Positions 55,352 through 64,000 of a DNA stretch of 64,000 bases are shown in pieces; within the stretch, counting starts at the first letter, position 1, and every line of letters starts with the position of its first letter. The translations under genes were made by a program, and so were the position numbers. The notes under the pieces are model-generated. The model made no database searches, was not told where the DNA came from, and worked only from the letters and a program-made list of their open reading frames with translations. Source of the stretch: Streptococcus xiaochunlingii (GTDB lineage Bacteria > Bacillota > Bacilli > Lactobacillales > Streptococcaceae); assembly GCF_006385805.1 (NCBI RefSeq), contig NZ_VFSG01000001.1:744001-808000 (forward strand), in the 5' to 3' direction.

Positions 55352-56662
55352 ATGAATGAAAAAGTATTTCGGGATCCTGTGCACAACTATATTCACGTGG
55401 ATCACCCAGTCATTTACAAGCTCATTAATACAAAAGAATTTCAACGACTACGTCGCATCAAACAGTTAGGAACCTCTGGGTTTACCTTTCATGGGGGCGA
55501 GCATAGTCGTTTTTCGCACTGTCTAGGAGCCTATGAAATTGCTCGGCGCATCCTATCAATCTTTGATGAGAAATACACCGACCAATGGGACTCAAGCGAA
55601 TCCCTTCTCACCATGGTTGCCGCCTTGCTCCATGATATCGGACACGGCGCTTATTCGCATACCTTTGAAGGGCTATTTGATACTGATCATGAAAAAATGA
55701 CCCAGGAAATTATTACCTGTCCTGAAACAGAAATCTACCAGGTATTAATTCAAGTAGCACCAGACTTCCCTCAAAAGGTAGCCAGTGTTATCGACCACAC
55801 CTACCCTAACAAACAGGTGGTGCAGTTAATCTCTAGTCAGATTGATGTCGATCGCATGGATTACCTTCTAAGAGACGCCTACTTCACTGGGGCTTCTTAC
55901 GGTAATTTTGATTTAACTCGTATATTGCGTGTCATTCGCCCAGTAGAAAACGGAATTGCTTTTCAGGTAAATGGGATGCATGCGGTTGAAGATTATGTTG
56001 TTTCTCGCTACCAAATGTATATGCAGGTCTACTTTCATCCAGCCACCAGAGCAATGGAAGTCCTTTTGCAGAACCTGCTCAAGCGGGCACGTCATCTCTA
56101 CCTTGCGCATAAAGAGTTCTTTCAAGTGACTTCTCCTCGACTGATTCCTTTTTTTGAGCACCAAGTTAGCCTGGCCGATTACTTGGCTTTGGACGACGGC
56201 GTTATGAATACCTACTTTCAATCTTGGATGGAGAGTCCTGACTCCGTACTCTCTGATTTGGCCCAGCGTTTTATCAATCGCAAGGTTTTCAAATCCATTC
56301 TCTTTCAAGATAAGGATGAAGAACAATTAGCTGCTCTCAAACAATTGATTCAAGAGGTCGGTTTTGATCCAACCTATTATACGGCTATTCATCGAAACTT
56401 TGACCTTCCTTACGACGTTTACCGACCAGATTCAGAAAAACCTCGTACTCAAATTGAGATCATCCAAAAGGATGGAAATTTAGCTGAGCTATCCCTTCTT
56501 TCTCCTATCGTTGCTTCCTTAGCCGGTAGCAGACAAGGGGATAATCGCTTCTATTTCCCAAAAGAAATGTTGCTTGAAAATAGCTTGTTTACACCTCAAC
56601 TACAATTATTCCAGTCCTATATTGTTAACGATACCTTTACAGGAGAAAAAGATGAACATTAA
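55352..56662 (+). CDS. HD-domain phosphohydrolase (YwfO-like dGTPase family), 436 aa
   Basis: FRDPVHNYIHV at the start, HSRFSHCLGAYEIA (first His), LLHDIGHGAYSHTFE (the HD pair) and QIDVDRMDYLLRDAYFTG (last Asp) form a complete metal site. YwfO-type enzymes hydrolyse dNTPs; the exact substrate here is inferred. Operon with a HAD phosphatase and two Fem transferases, overlapping the HAD gene by 11 nt. Confidence 0.9.
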   Translation: MNEKVFRDPVHNYIHVDHPVIYKLINTKEFQRLRRIKQLGTSGFTFHGGEHSRFSHCLGAYEIARRILSIFDEKYTDQWDSSESLLTMVAALLHDIGHGAYSHTFEGLFDTDHEKMTQEIITCPETEIYQVLIQVAPDFPQKVASVIDHTYPNKQVVQLISSQIDVDRMDYLLRDAYFTGASYGNFDLTRILRVIRPVENGIAFQVNGMHAVEDYVVSRYQMYMQVYFHPATRAMEVLLQNLLKRARHLYLAHKEFFQVTSPRLIPFFEHQVSLADYLALDDGVMNTYFQSWMESPDSVLSDLAQRFINRKVFKSILFQDKDEEQLAALKQLIQEVGFDPTYYTAIHRNFDLPYDVYRPDSEKPRTQIEIIQKDGNLAELSLLSPIVASLAGSRQGDNRFYFPKEMLLENSLFTPQLQLFQSYIVNDTFTGEKDEH

Positions 56663-57461
56663 ACTCGTTGCACTTGATATCGATGGGACCCTTTTAACAT
56701 CTGACGGCCAAGTAACCCCCGAAGTTTTTCAAGCCATCCAAGATGCCAAAGCCCAAGGGGTCCATGTTGTCTTAGCAACTGGTCGTCCTCGTTCGGGTGT
56801 TCTTCGATTGTTAGAAGAACTTCATTTGAATCAACCAGGTGACCTCGTCATCACCTTCAATGGAGGACTGATTCAAGACGTCCATACTGGCGAAACGCTC
56901 TATGAGGAACACCTCTCCTACAATGACTATTTAGATATTGAAGCACTCGCTCGTAAATTAGCGGTTCCTATGCACGCTAGTACCAAGTCTGGCATTTATA
57001 CAGCCAATCGTAACATTGGTACCTATACCGTTCATGAAGCCAAATTGGTCCACTCAGATCTTTTCTACCGGACTCCTAAAGAAATGGAGCAGCATACGGT
57101 GCTCAAATGTATGTATGTCGATGAACCGGAAGTCTTAGAAAGAATCATCTCCTCTATTCCAGATAGTTTTTACGACCGTTTTACGATTGTTCGTTCTGCA
57201 CCTTTTTACCTTGAGATTTTGCCTAAAACAGTTGATAAGGGTCAGGCCCTCTTACACTTAGCGTCCAAGTTAAACCTAAGTCCAGAACAAGTGATGGCGG
57301 TCGGCGACCAAGAAAACGATCAGGCCATGCTAGAAGTTGCTGGTCTCCCAGTCGCGATGGACAATGCTAGTCCTGAATTAAAAAAGATTGCGAAAGTTGT
57401 TACGCGATCCAACGATGAGTCGGGTGTTGCTTACGCCCTTAGAAAGTGGGTACTCCATTAA
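56652..57461 (+). CDS. Cof-type HAD-IIB phosphatase, 269 aa
   Basis: ATG 56652 behind AGGAG, inside the end of the HD gene; longer in-frame start rejected. Motif I ALDIDGTLLTS, motif II ATGRPRSG, motif III Lys in KTVDKGQAL, motif IV GDQENDQAML; the C2B cap sits in the middle. Family members dephosphorylate sugar phosphates and FMN-like compounds. TAATG junction with the next gene implies coupling. Confidence 0.92.
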   Translation: MNIKLVALDIDGTLLTSDGQVTPEVFQAIQDAKAQGVHVVLATGRPRSGVLRLLEELHLNQPGDLVITFNGGLIQDVHTGETLYEEHLSYNDYLDIEALARKLAVPMHASTKSGIYTANRNIGTYTVHEAKLVHSDLFYRTPKEMEQHTVLKCMYVDEPEVLERIISSIPDSFYDRFTIVRSAPFYLEILPKTVDKGQALLHLASKLNLSPEQVMAVGDQENDQAMLEVAGLPVAMDNASPELKKIAKVVTRSNDESGVAYALRKWVLH

Positions 57462-58675
57462 TGTATACTTACAAAATCGGCATTACTGCCGAAGAACATG
57501 ATGAATTCGTTAAAACTAGCCCCCAAACCAATTTGCTTCAGAGCGCCGATTGGGCAAAAATCAAGGACAACTGGGGCAATGAGCGCCTTGGCGTTTACCA
57601 AGATCACAAACTAGTCGCTGTCGCAAGTATTTTAATCCAGCCACTTCCACTTGGTTTTACCATGCTCTATATCCCACGTGGACCTATTATGGATTACCAA
57701 AATAGCGAATTAGTAGCCTTCATGCTCCAATCCATCAAAACTTATGCTAAAAGCAAGCATGCTGTCTTTGCCAAGTTTGATCCCTCTCTTTTCCTAAGAA
57801 AAGGATTAATCGGCCAAGAAACAAGTGATCAAGAGGCCACTTTAGCGATTATCCAATCCTTAAAAGAATGTGGAGCGGAATGGGTTGGACGGACAGAAGA
57901 CATGGGAGAAACTATTCAACCACGTTTCCAGGCCAATATCTACAAGGAATACTTCACTGAGGACCAACTGTCCAAATCCACCAAGCAAGCCATTCGGACT
58001 GCTCGAAATAAAGGTGTCGAAGTCATCTTTGGAGGCACTGAACTCTTAGACGAATTTGCAGCTCTGATGAAAAAGACAGAAGCACGAAAAGGCATCCATC
58101 TTCGTGGAAGAGACTATTATGAGAAACTGCTAACAACCTATGCAGGACAATCTTATATCACTCTATCAAGAATTAACTTGGCTCAACGTCTTGCTTCACT
58201 CAAAGAACAGCTGGAAAAAAACCAAGCCGAAGCTAGTCGTTTTAACGAAAAAACAAAACCAGGCAAGATCGATAATAACCGTCAAGAAAAAGAACGCTTA
58301 GAAGAAGAAATCCAATTTCTCCATCAAGAGCTAAAAGCAGGCCAAGAGATTGTTTCTCTTTCTGGAACTTTAACTCTTGAATTTGGAGGCACTTCAGAGA
58401 ATGTCTACGCAGGAATGGATGAGAACTTCCGCCGCTATCAACCAGCTATTTTGACTTGGTATGAAACAGCCCAGCATGCCTTTGACCGTGGAGCTACTTG
58501 GCAAAATATGGGAGGAGTTGAGAACCAGTTAGATGGAGGACTCTACCACTTCAAGTCAAAATTTAATCCAATGATCGAAGAATTTGTTGGCGAATTCAAC
58601 CTCCCAACTAGCATGCTATATCCCCTTGTTAACAAGGCCTATCAATTACGAAAAAAACTAAGAAATAAACAGTAA
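57461..58675 (+). CDS. FemABX/MurM-family aminoacyltransferase 1, 404 aa
   Basis: Starts MYTYKIGITAEEHDEF; ATG overlaps the HAD stop. Two GNAT-like halves with NLLQSADWAKIKDNWG and LYIPRGPIMDY in the first and NMGGVENQLDGGLYHFKSKF in the second, joined by a coiled-coil arm at about 240-310 that in FemA binds tRNA. Such enzymes add Ala or Ser from aminoacyl-tRNA to the lipid II Lys to build interpeptide bridges. It resembles MurM, but the amino acid added cannot be read from sequence. Confidence 0.88.
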   Translation: MYTYKIGITAEEHDEFVKTSPQTNLLQSADWAKIKDNWGNERLGVYQDHKLVAVASILIQPLPLGFTMLYIPRGPIMDYQNSELVAFMLQSIKTYAKSKHAVFAKFDPSLFLRKGLIGQETSDQEATLAIIQSLKECGAEWVGRTEDMGETIQPRFQANIYKEYFTEDQLSKSTKQAIRTARNKGVEVIFGGTELLDEFAALMKKTEARKGIHLRGRDYYEKLLTTYAGQSYITLSRINLAQRLASLKEQLEKNQAEASRFNEKTKPGKIDNNRQEKERLEEEIQFLHQELKAGQEIVSLSGTLTLEFGGTSENVYAGMDENFRRYQPAILTWYETAQHAFDRGATWQNMGGVENQLDGGLYHFKSKFNPMIEEFVGEFNLPTSMLYPLVNKAYQLRKKLRNKQ

Positions 58676-58683
58676 GGTGACCT

Positions 58684-59859
58684 ATGACATTCAAGATTAT
58701 TAGTAGGGAAGATTTTTACCAACACTCTCTTACTACTTCCAATCACTCTTTTTTACAGAGTATTGAAATGGCTGATTTGCTTCATAAAAGAGGCGCAACC
58801 ATTCACTATATTGGATGGGAAGAGCAAGGAACATTAGCTATCTCTGCCATTTTATACAGCCTACCTATGACGGGAGGCCTGCATTTCGAAATCAATAGCG
58901 GGCCAATCGTTACAGATACTCGTTACCTACCAGATTTTTACAAAGCAGTACAGGCTTATGTAAAAGAAAATGGTGGCATCGAATTCATTTTAAAACCCTA
59001 TGACCACTATCAAGTTTTCGATAGCAATGGCAATCCGACTGAAGAAGAGCAAAAACAGCTTCTCCAATCATTACTGGATCTTGGCTATCAATTTGATGGC
59101 TTACAAGTTGGCTATCCTGGAGGAGAGCCTGTTTGGCATTATCTGAAGGACCTCACTAATTTCGATGCCAAATCTCTCCTAAAATCCTTCAATAAGAACT
59201 GTAGCCGGAATATCACGACTGCCCTCAACTATGATATTTCCATTCGAAATATTAGGAGAGAGGAAATCCCTCAGTTTAAACAAATTATTGAGGAAACTGG
59301 AAAACGTCAAGGCTTTGAAGACAAGAGTCTGAACTACTACTACGATCTCTATGATACCTTTGGAGATAAGGCAGAATTTCTCATTGCTGAAATCAATACA
59401 GCTGATGCACTCGCTTATTTAGACCAGAAGATTTCCTTGCTCAATCCTTCATCCAAACAATATGAGCAACAATTGCAAAAATTAGAGAAACAAAAGACAA
59501 TTGTCCGGGAAACCTTGGCTAACGAAACAGTTGAAACAGTGCCCTTGGCCTGTGCCCTGATCATTTATAATCCATCAGAAGTGACCTATTTGTTTGGCGG
59601 TTCGTATACCAAATACCAGAAATTCTCTGCAGCCTTCTTGATTCAATACCATGCCATGAAGCGTGCCCTAGAAAAAGGAATCACCTTATACAATTTCCTA
59701 GGTATTCAAGGGGTCTTCGACGGCTCAGACGGCGTTCTTCGTTTCAAACAGAACTTTAATGGCTACGTAGTCCGTAAGATGGGAACCTTCCGTTATTACC
59801 CAAATCCTCTGAAATTCAAAGCCTTGTCCCTGATCAAACGAATCTTAGGACGCTCATAA
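58684..59859 (+). CDS. FemABX/MurN-family aminoacyltransferase 2, 391 aa
   Basis: Same architecture: HSFLQSIEMADLLHKRG, a first GNAT-like half, a coiled coil at about 245-280 (QQLQKLEKQKTIVRE) and NFLGIQGVFDGSDGVLRFKQNF near the end. It starts 8 nt after the first Fem gene, preceded by AAGGTGA. A pair of Fem enzymes acting in sequence would give a two-residue bridge, as MurM and MurN do in pneumococcus; the order here is inferred. Confidence 0.87.
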   Translation: MTFKIISREDFYQHSLTTSNHSFLQSIEMADLLHKRGATIHYIGWEEQGTLAISAILYSLPMTGGLHFEINSGPIVTDTRYLPDFYKAVQAYVKENGGIEFILKPYDHYQVFDSNGNPTEEEQKQLLQSLLDLGYQFDGLQVGYPGGEPVWHYLKDLTNFDAKSLLKSFNKNCSRNITTALNYDISIRNIRREEIPQFKQIIEETGKRQGFEDKSLNYYYDLYDTFGDKAEFLIAEINTADALAYLDQKISLLNPSSKQYEQQLQKLEKQKTIVRETLANETVETVPLACALIIYNPSEVTYLFGGSYTKYQKFSAAFLIQYHAMKRALEKGITLYNFLGIQGVFDGSDGVLRFKQNFNGYVVRKMGTFRYYPNPLKFKALSLIKRILGRS

Positions 59860-59865
59860 AAAACA

Positions 59866-60048
59866 AAGAGGCTGGGACAAAAGAAGTCCTAGCCTCTCAA
59901 TCGTCTTTGGATTGTCGAGCAAGACGCAGTGGTTGAGTGGGCTATATACGCTGATTTCATCAGCTTTTACAGCCCTACTCAACTGTGCGGAGGTGGGACA
60001 ACGAAATCGAATTCTAACGAATTACCGATTTCTGTCCCACTCTCTTTT
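59866..60048. repeat. Dispersed intergenic repeat with nested hairpins, copy B
   Basis: The core 59911-60048 matches 12328-12466 with few differences (one indel, a handful of substitutions). A 5' extension adds a hairpin AGAGGCT-GGGAC/GTCC-TAGCCTCT (59867-59898). It fills the convergent gap between the second Fem gene and tpiA. Confidence 0.8.
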
Positions 60049-60050
60049 AA

Positions 60051-60090
60051 TACAAGAAAAAGACGAGAAATCTCTCGTCTTATTCTTGTT
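60051..60090 (-). terminator. Terminator of tpiA
   Basis: AAGACGAGA and TCTCGTCTT around AATC, extended by ACAAGAA/TTCTTGT; T-run on the minus strand. Confidence 0.88.
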
Positions 60091-60093
60091 CGA

Positions 60094-60852
60094 TTAGTTT
60101 ACGAAGTTCAACAATGCCAAGAAGCTTTCTGGATCAAGTGATGCACCACCAACAAGAGCTCCATCAACGTCTGGACAAGCCATGTATTCAGCAACGTTTT
60201 CAGGTTTCACTGAACCACCGTATTGGACACGTACTTTGTCAGCTACTTCTTGACCGAAGTCAGCAGCTACAACGTCACGAACCACTTTACACATTTTTTG
60301 TGCATCGTCTTGTGATGCAGATTTACCAGTACCAATCGCCCAGATTGGCTCATAAGCGATAACAGATGCAGCTACTTGCTCAGGAGTCAAACCAGCCAAA
60401 GCAGCAGATACTTGAGCACCTACGAATTCAGCCGCTTTACCAGCTTCGTAAGTTTCAAGACTTTCACCACAACAGATGATTGGAAGCAAACCATTAGCAA
60501 AGATAGCTTTTGCTTTTTTGTTGATGTCTTCGTCTGTTTCGTGGAAGTAATCACGACGTTCTGAGTGACCGATTACCACGTAGTCCGTACCGATTTCTTT
60601 CAAAACTTGTGGGCTAGTTTCACCAGTGAAGGCACCAGCGTTTTCAAAGTAACAGTTTTGAGCAGCAACTTTAAGGTTTGAACCTTTAGCAGCAGCAAGA
60701 ACAGTTGTCAAGTCAAGTGCAGGAGCTGCAATCCCAGCTTCAACAAGATCAGATGAAGGAAGTTTTGATGCTACTGCTTCAACAAATGCTTTTGCTTCTT
60801 CTGGGTTTTTGTTCATTTTCCAGTTACCAGCAATAAATGGTTTACGTGACAT
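60094..60852 (-). CDS. tpiA: Triosephosphate isomerase, 252 aa
   Basis: NWKMN (Asn and Lys of the active site), IGHSERR (His) and [12 protein letters not shown] (Glu and the mobile loop) are all present, and GGSVKPEN binds phosphate. Interconverts dihydroxyacetone phosphate and glyceraldehyde 3-phosphate. GAGGT precedes the ATG; an extended -10 TGGTAAAAT is at 60896-60888. Confidence 0.98.
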   Translation of the reverse strand: MSRKPFIAGNWKMNKNPEEAKAFVEAVASKLPSSDLVEAGIAAPALDLTTVLAAAKGSNLKVAAQNCYFENAGAFTGETSPQVLKEIGTDYVVIGHSERRDYFHETDEDINKKAKAIFANGLLPIICCGESLETYEAGKAAEFVGAQVSAALAGLTPEQVAASVIAYEPIWAIGTGKSASQDDAQKMCKVVRDVVAADFGQEVADKVRVQYGGSVKPENVAEYMACPDVDGALVGGASLDPESFLALLNFVN

Positions 60853-60950
60853 TTCACATACCTCGTTTTTCTAATTTTATACTAACTATTTTACCATAAT
60901 TTTCGTGATAATGAAAGGTTGCACAAACTCTTTTACTTTTTAAAACAATA

Positions 60951-60975
60951 AAAACCCCGTCTTCACGGGGTTTTC
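60951..60975 (-). terminator. Terminator of tuf
   Basis: AAAACCCCGT-CTTC-ACGGGGTTTT, a perfect 10-bp stem. Confidence 0.92.
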
Positions 60976-61015
60976 TGTCTGTCTATATAATTGTTAATCT
61001 GGGAACTAGATCGAA

Positions 61016-62212
<1,197 letters not shown>

Positions 62213-62481
62213 TTGAGTAAAAGCCTCCAATAAAATATATTTTATAGATAGACAGTAGGCAATACAGTCTAACTTTCCTTACTATTTTATCAAATTTCGT
62301 CTAAATTGCAAGTGTTTTACTAGCTTTTTTTCTTATTTCTTTTTTCTTAAAGGAATTTATCCAAATGAAAGTTTGTGAAATCTCCTTTCCACTTCTTTTT
62401 TGAAATAAACAGCTAGATATTTCATTATTTGTGACCTATTTTACGTGTTTTTTCACAATCATTTTCACTTTATTCCAGTAA
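62213..62481. promoter_or_regulatory. Promoter region of tuf; otherwise empty
   Basis: TTGCAA (62311-62306), 16-nt spacer, TAAAAT with TG (62289-62284) on the minus strand, giving a leader of about 65 nt. The rest of this AT-rich gap shows no ORF or clear structure. Confidence 0.65.
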
Positions 62482-62513
62482 AAAACCAATCCCTTTAATC
62501 GAGATTGGTTTTA
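62482..62513 (-). terminator. Terminator of ppc
   Basis: AAAACCAATC and GATTGGTTTT, loop of 11 nt, T-run on the minus strand. Confidence 0.85.
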
Positions 62514-62524
62514 AGGGTTCACGA

Positions 62525-64000
62525 TTAACCAGAATTACGCAATCCTGTCGCGACACCATTGATCGTGATATGAATCAATTTGTCCTGATCAGTAGGCAAT
62601 TCGCCACGTCTCTGGCGTTTAATTAATTCTAATTGAATATAGTTCAGAACATTAAAGTATGGCATACGATAATCTAAACTATCTTTTAGATAAGGGTTCT
62701 CAGCTAAGAGTTCATCATGACCTTCAATCTGTAAAATAACATCCTTAGTCAATTGCCACTCGTCCAGGATAATATTGAAGATGTCACGAACCTTCTCTTC
62801 CTCACACAGCTTGGCGTATTCAAAAGCAATGTTCATATTGGCTTTTGAGAGCACCATGTCTACGTTTGAAAGAAGAGACTTGAAGAATGGCCATTTTTGG
62901 TACATATAACGCAAGGTTTCAATGTTTTCAGGATCTGCATCAATAAATTCTTTAAAGCTAGACCCTACACCGTACCAACCAGGGAACATCACCCGGCTCT
63001 GTGACCATGAGAAGACCCAAGGAATGGCACGCAAGCCACCGATTTCTTTGATAGTCTTTCGGGCTGCTGGACGGGAACCAATATTGAAACTAGAAATAGC
63101 CTTAATCGGACTGGATTCGAAGAAGTAATCATAGAAATGGTCATTGCCAAACACCAGTTCACGATAAATATCGTAGCTACGATTGACAATCTGATCCATT
63201 ATCTCATTGTACTGATCGGACATGCTCTTTTCACTCTTCTGCTTAGCAATCATCCGGTTAATCGTTGCAGATACCAACATTTCCAAGTTGTAATAAGCTG
63301 CATCCTTGTTCCCATATTTATTGCCAATAACCTCACCTTGCTCCGTCAAACGAATGCGGTCATTAATGGATCTCAATGGTTGGGAGGTGATGGCTTCATA
63401 AGTTGGACCGCCCCCACGACCAACTGTTCCACCACGGCCATGGAAGAAGGTAATCTTCACACCAAACTCGTCACCAATCGCTGTTAATTGTTGCTGGGCC
63501 TTATAAAGAGTCCAACAAGAAGATAGATAACCACCATCTTTGTTACTATCTGAATAACCAAGCATAATTTCTTGGTAGTTATTCTTAGAAGCAATCCAGC
63601 GTTTAGCAATTGGAAGTGATAGATACTTTCTCATTGTATCTTCAGATTGATCCAAGTCTTCGATGGTCTCAAAGAGGGGAACAATTTGCACACGTGCGCT
63701 TTCCTTGTCAATTAGTCCCACTTCTTTCAACATGATAGCCAACTCAAGCATATCCGATACACTGGTTGCGTGAGAAATAATGGTTTGGCGAATGACATCT
63801 TCTCCTAAGCGGTCTTTTAATTCACGCGCTGTTTGGAAAATAGCTAATTCTTTTTCAAGCAATTCTGATTTTTCTGCATGGGTAGCAGATAAAATCCGAG
63901 GATCTTCTAACAACTCTTGTAAAAGCAACTCGCACTTTTCGTCTTCTGACAAATCACTATAATGGTCATTGATTCCAGCTTCTTTGAGAAGTTCCGCAAC
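62525..64000 (-). CDS. ppc: Phosphoenolpyruvate carboxylase, C-terminal 491 residues, cut by window edge
   Basis: The frame is open to the right edge, so the start lies outside. [29 protein letters not shown] (catalytic glycine-rich loop) and GSRPAARK are diagnostic. The C-terminus is RNSG where most enzymes end QNTG. PEP carboxylase makes oxaloacetate from PEP and bicarbonate, filling the amino-acid branch of an incomplete TCA cycle. Confidence 0.96.
   Translation of the reverse strand, partial: VAELLKEAGINDHYSDLSEDEKCELLLQELLEDPRILSATHAEKSELLEKELAIFQTARELKDRLGEDVIRQTIISHATSVSDMLELAIMLKEVGLIDKESARVQIVPLFETIEDLDQSEDTMRKYLSLPIAKRWIASKNNYQEIMLGYSDSNKDGGYLSSCWTLYKAQQQLTAIGDEFGVKITFFHGRGGTVGRGGGPTYEAITSQPLRSINDRIRLTEQGEVIGNKYGNKDAAYYNLEMLVSATINRMIAKQKSEKSMSDQYNEIMDQIVNRSYDIYRELVFGNDHFYDYFFESSPIKAISSFNIGSRPAARKTIKEIGGLRAIPWVFSWSQSRVMFPGWYGVGSSFKEFIDADPENIETLRYMYQKWPFFKSLLSNVDMVLSKANMNIAFEYAKLCEEEKVRDIFNIILDEWQLTKDVILQIEGHDELLAENPYLKDSLDYRMPYFNVLNYIQLELIKRQRRGELPTDQDKLIHITINGVATGLRNSG

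Overview
The window is a chromosomal segment of a low-GC Gram-positive coccus, almost certainly an oral Streptococcus of the sanguinis/mitis/parasanguinis kind. I infer this from protein sequence (EzrA, FtsE/FtsX, RodA, PheS/PheT, GyrB, RqcH/PavA, enolase, EF-Tu, two FemABX/MurM-type transferases) and from gene order (HAD-gyrB-ezrA; prfB-ftsE-ftsX; pheS-GNAT-pheT). The species is not determined. I saw no rRNA, tRNA, CRISPR array, prophage or intact insertion sequence.

Layout. 1-2230 is AT-rich accessory DNA: the start of a probable subtilisin-like protease gene and, directly upstream, an AAA+ ATPase gene with its own near-consensus promoter. The pair resembles the IetAS plasmid-stability/defence family. 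A small membrane protein gene follows. 2244-6107 holds a type I restriction HsdR subunit without HsdM or HsdS in view, a pyrimidine-dimer glycosylase and a DUF1722 (YbgA-like) protein. 6500-20200 carries transport and regulation: a heterodimeric ABC exporter, a membrane glycerophosphodiesterase, a TetR-controlled ABC/FtsX-like operon, an aldo/keto reductase, and an XRE-controlled ABC-2 operon. 20232-26611 holds pheS-GNAT-pheT behind a T-box, a ParB-like protein and a TrpX-type binding protein behind a Trp T-box. 26768-36657 holds rqcH/pavA, acetolactate decarboxylase, AI-2E transporter-TPR, a lactonase, enolase and glycerate kinase. 36750-50142 is a cell-division/envelope core: ezrA, gyrB, HAD, then an operon dinG-yeiH(broken)-rodA-DJ-1, then ftsX, ftsE, prfB. 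50272-64000 holds a metallophosphoesterase, aquaporin, a Mn-riboswitch-controlled P-type ATPase, HD-HAD-Fem-Fem, tpiA, tuf and part of ppc.

Most genes are on the minus strand. Regulation is readable: two T-boxes, a yybP-ykoY riboswitch, the RF2 programmed frameshift, a tandem palindromic operator in front of tetR, and several TGnTATAAT promoters placed so close to the ATG that the mRNAs should be leaderless.

Most worth a second look: the IetAS-like pair, whose ATPase ends in a helix-turn-helix and whose promoter carries matching direct repeats 20 bp apart; two genes cut by in-frame TAA codons (yeiH and the glycerophosphodiesterase); a 294-bp element with 24-bp terminal inverted repeats containing a repeat that recurs with a compensatory base pair; and the leaderless promoter class.
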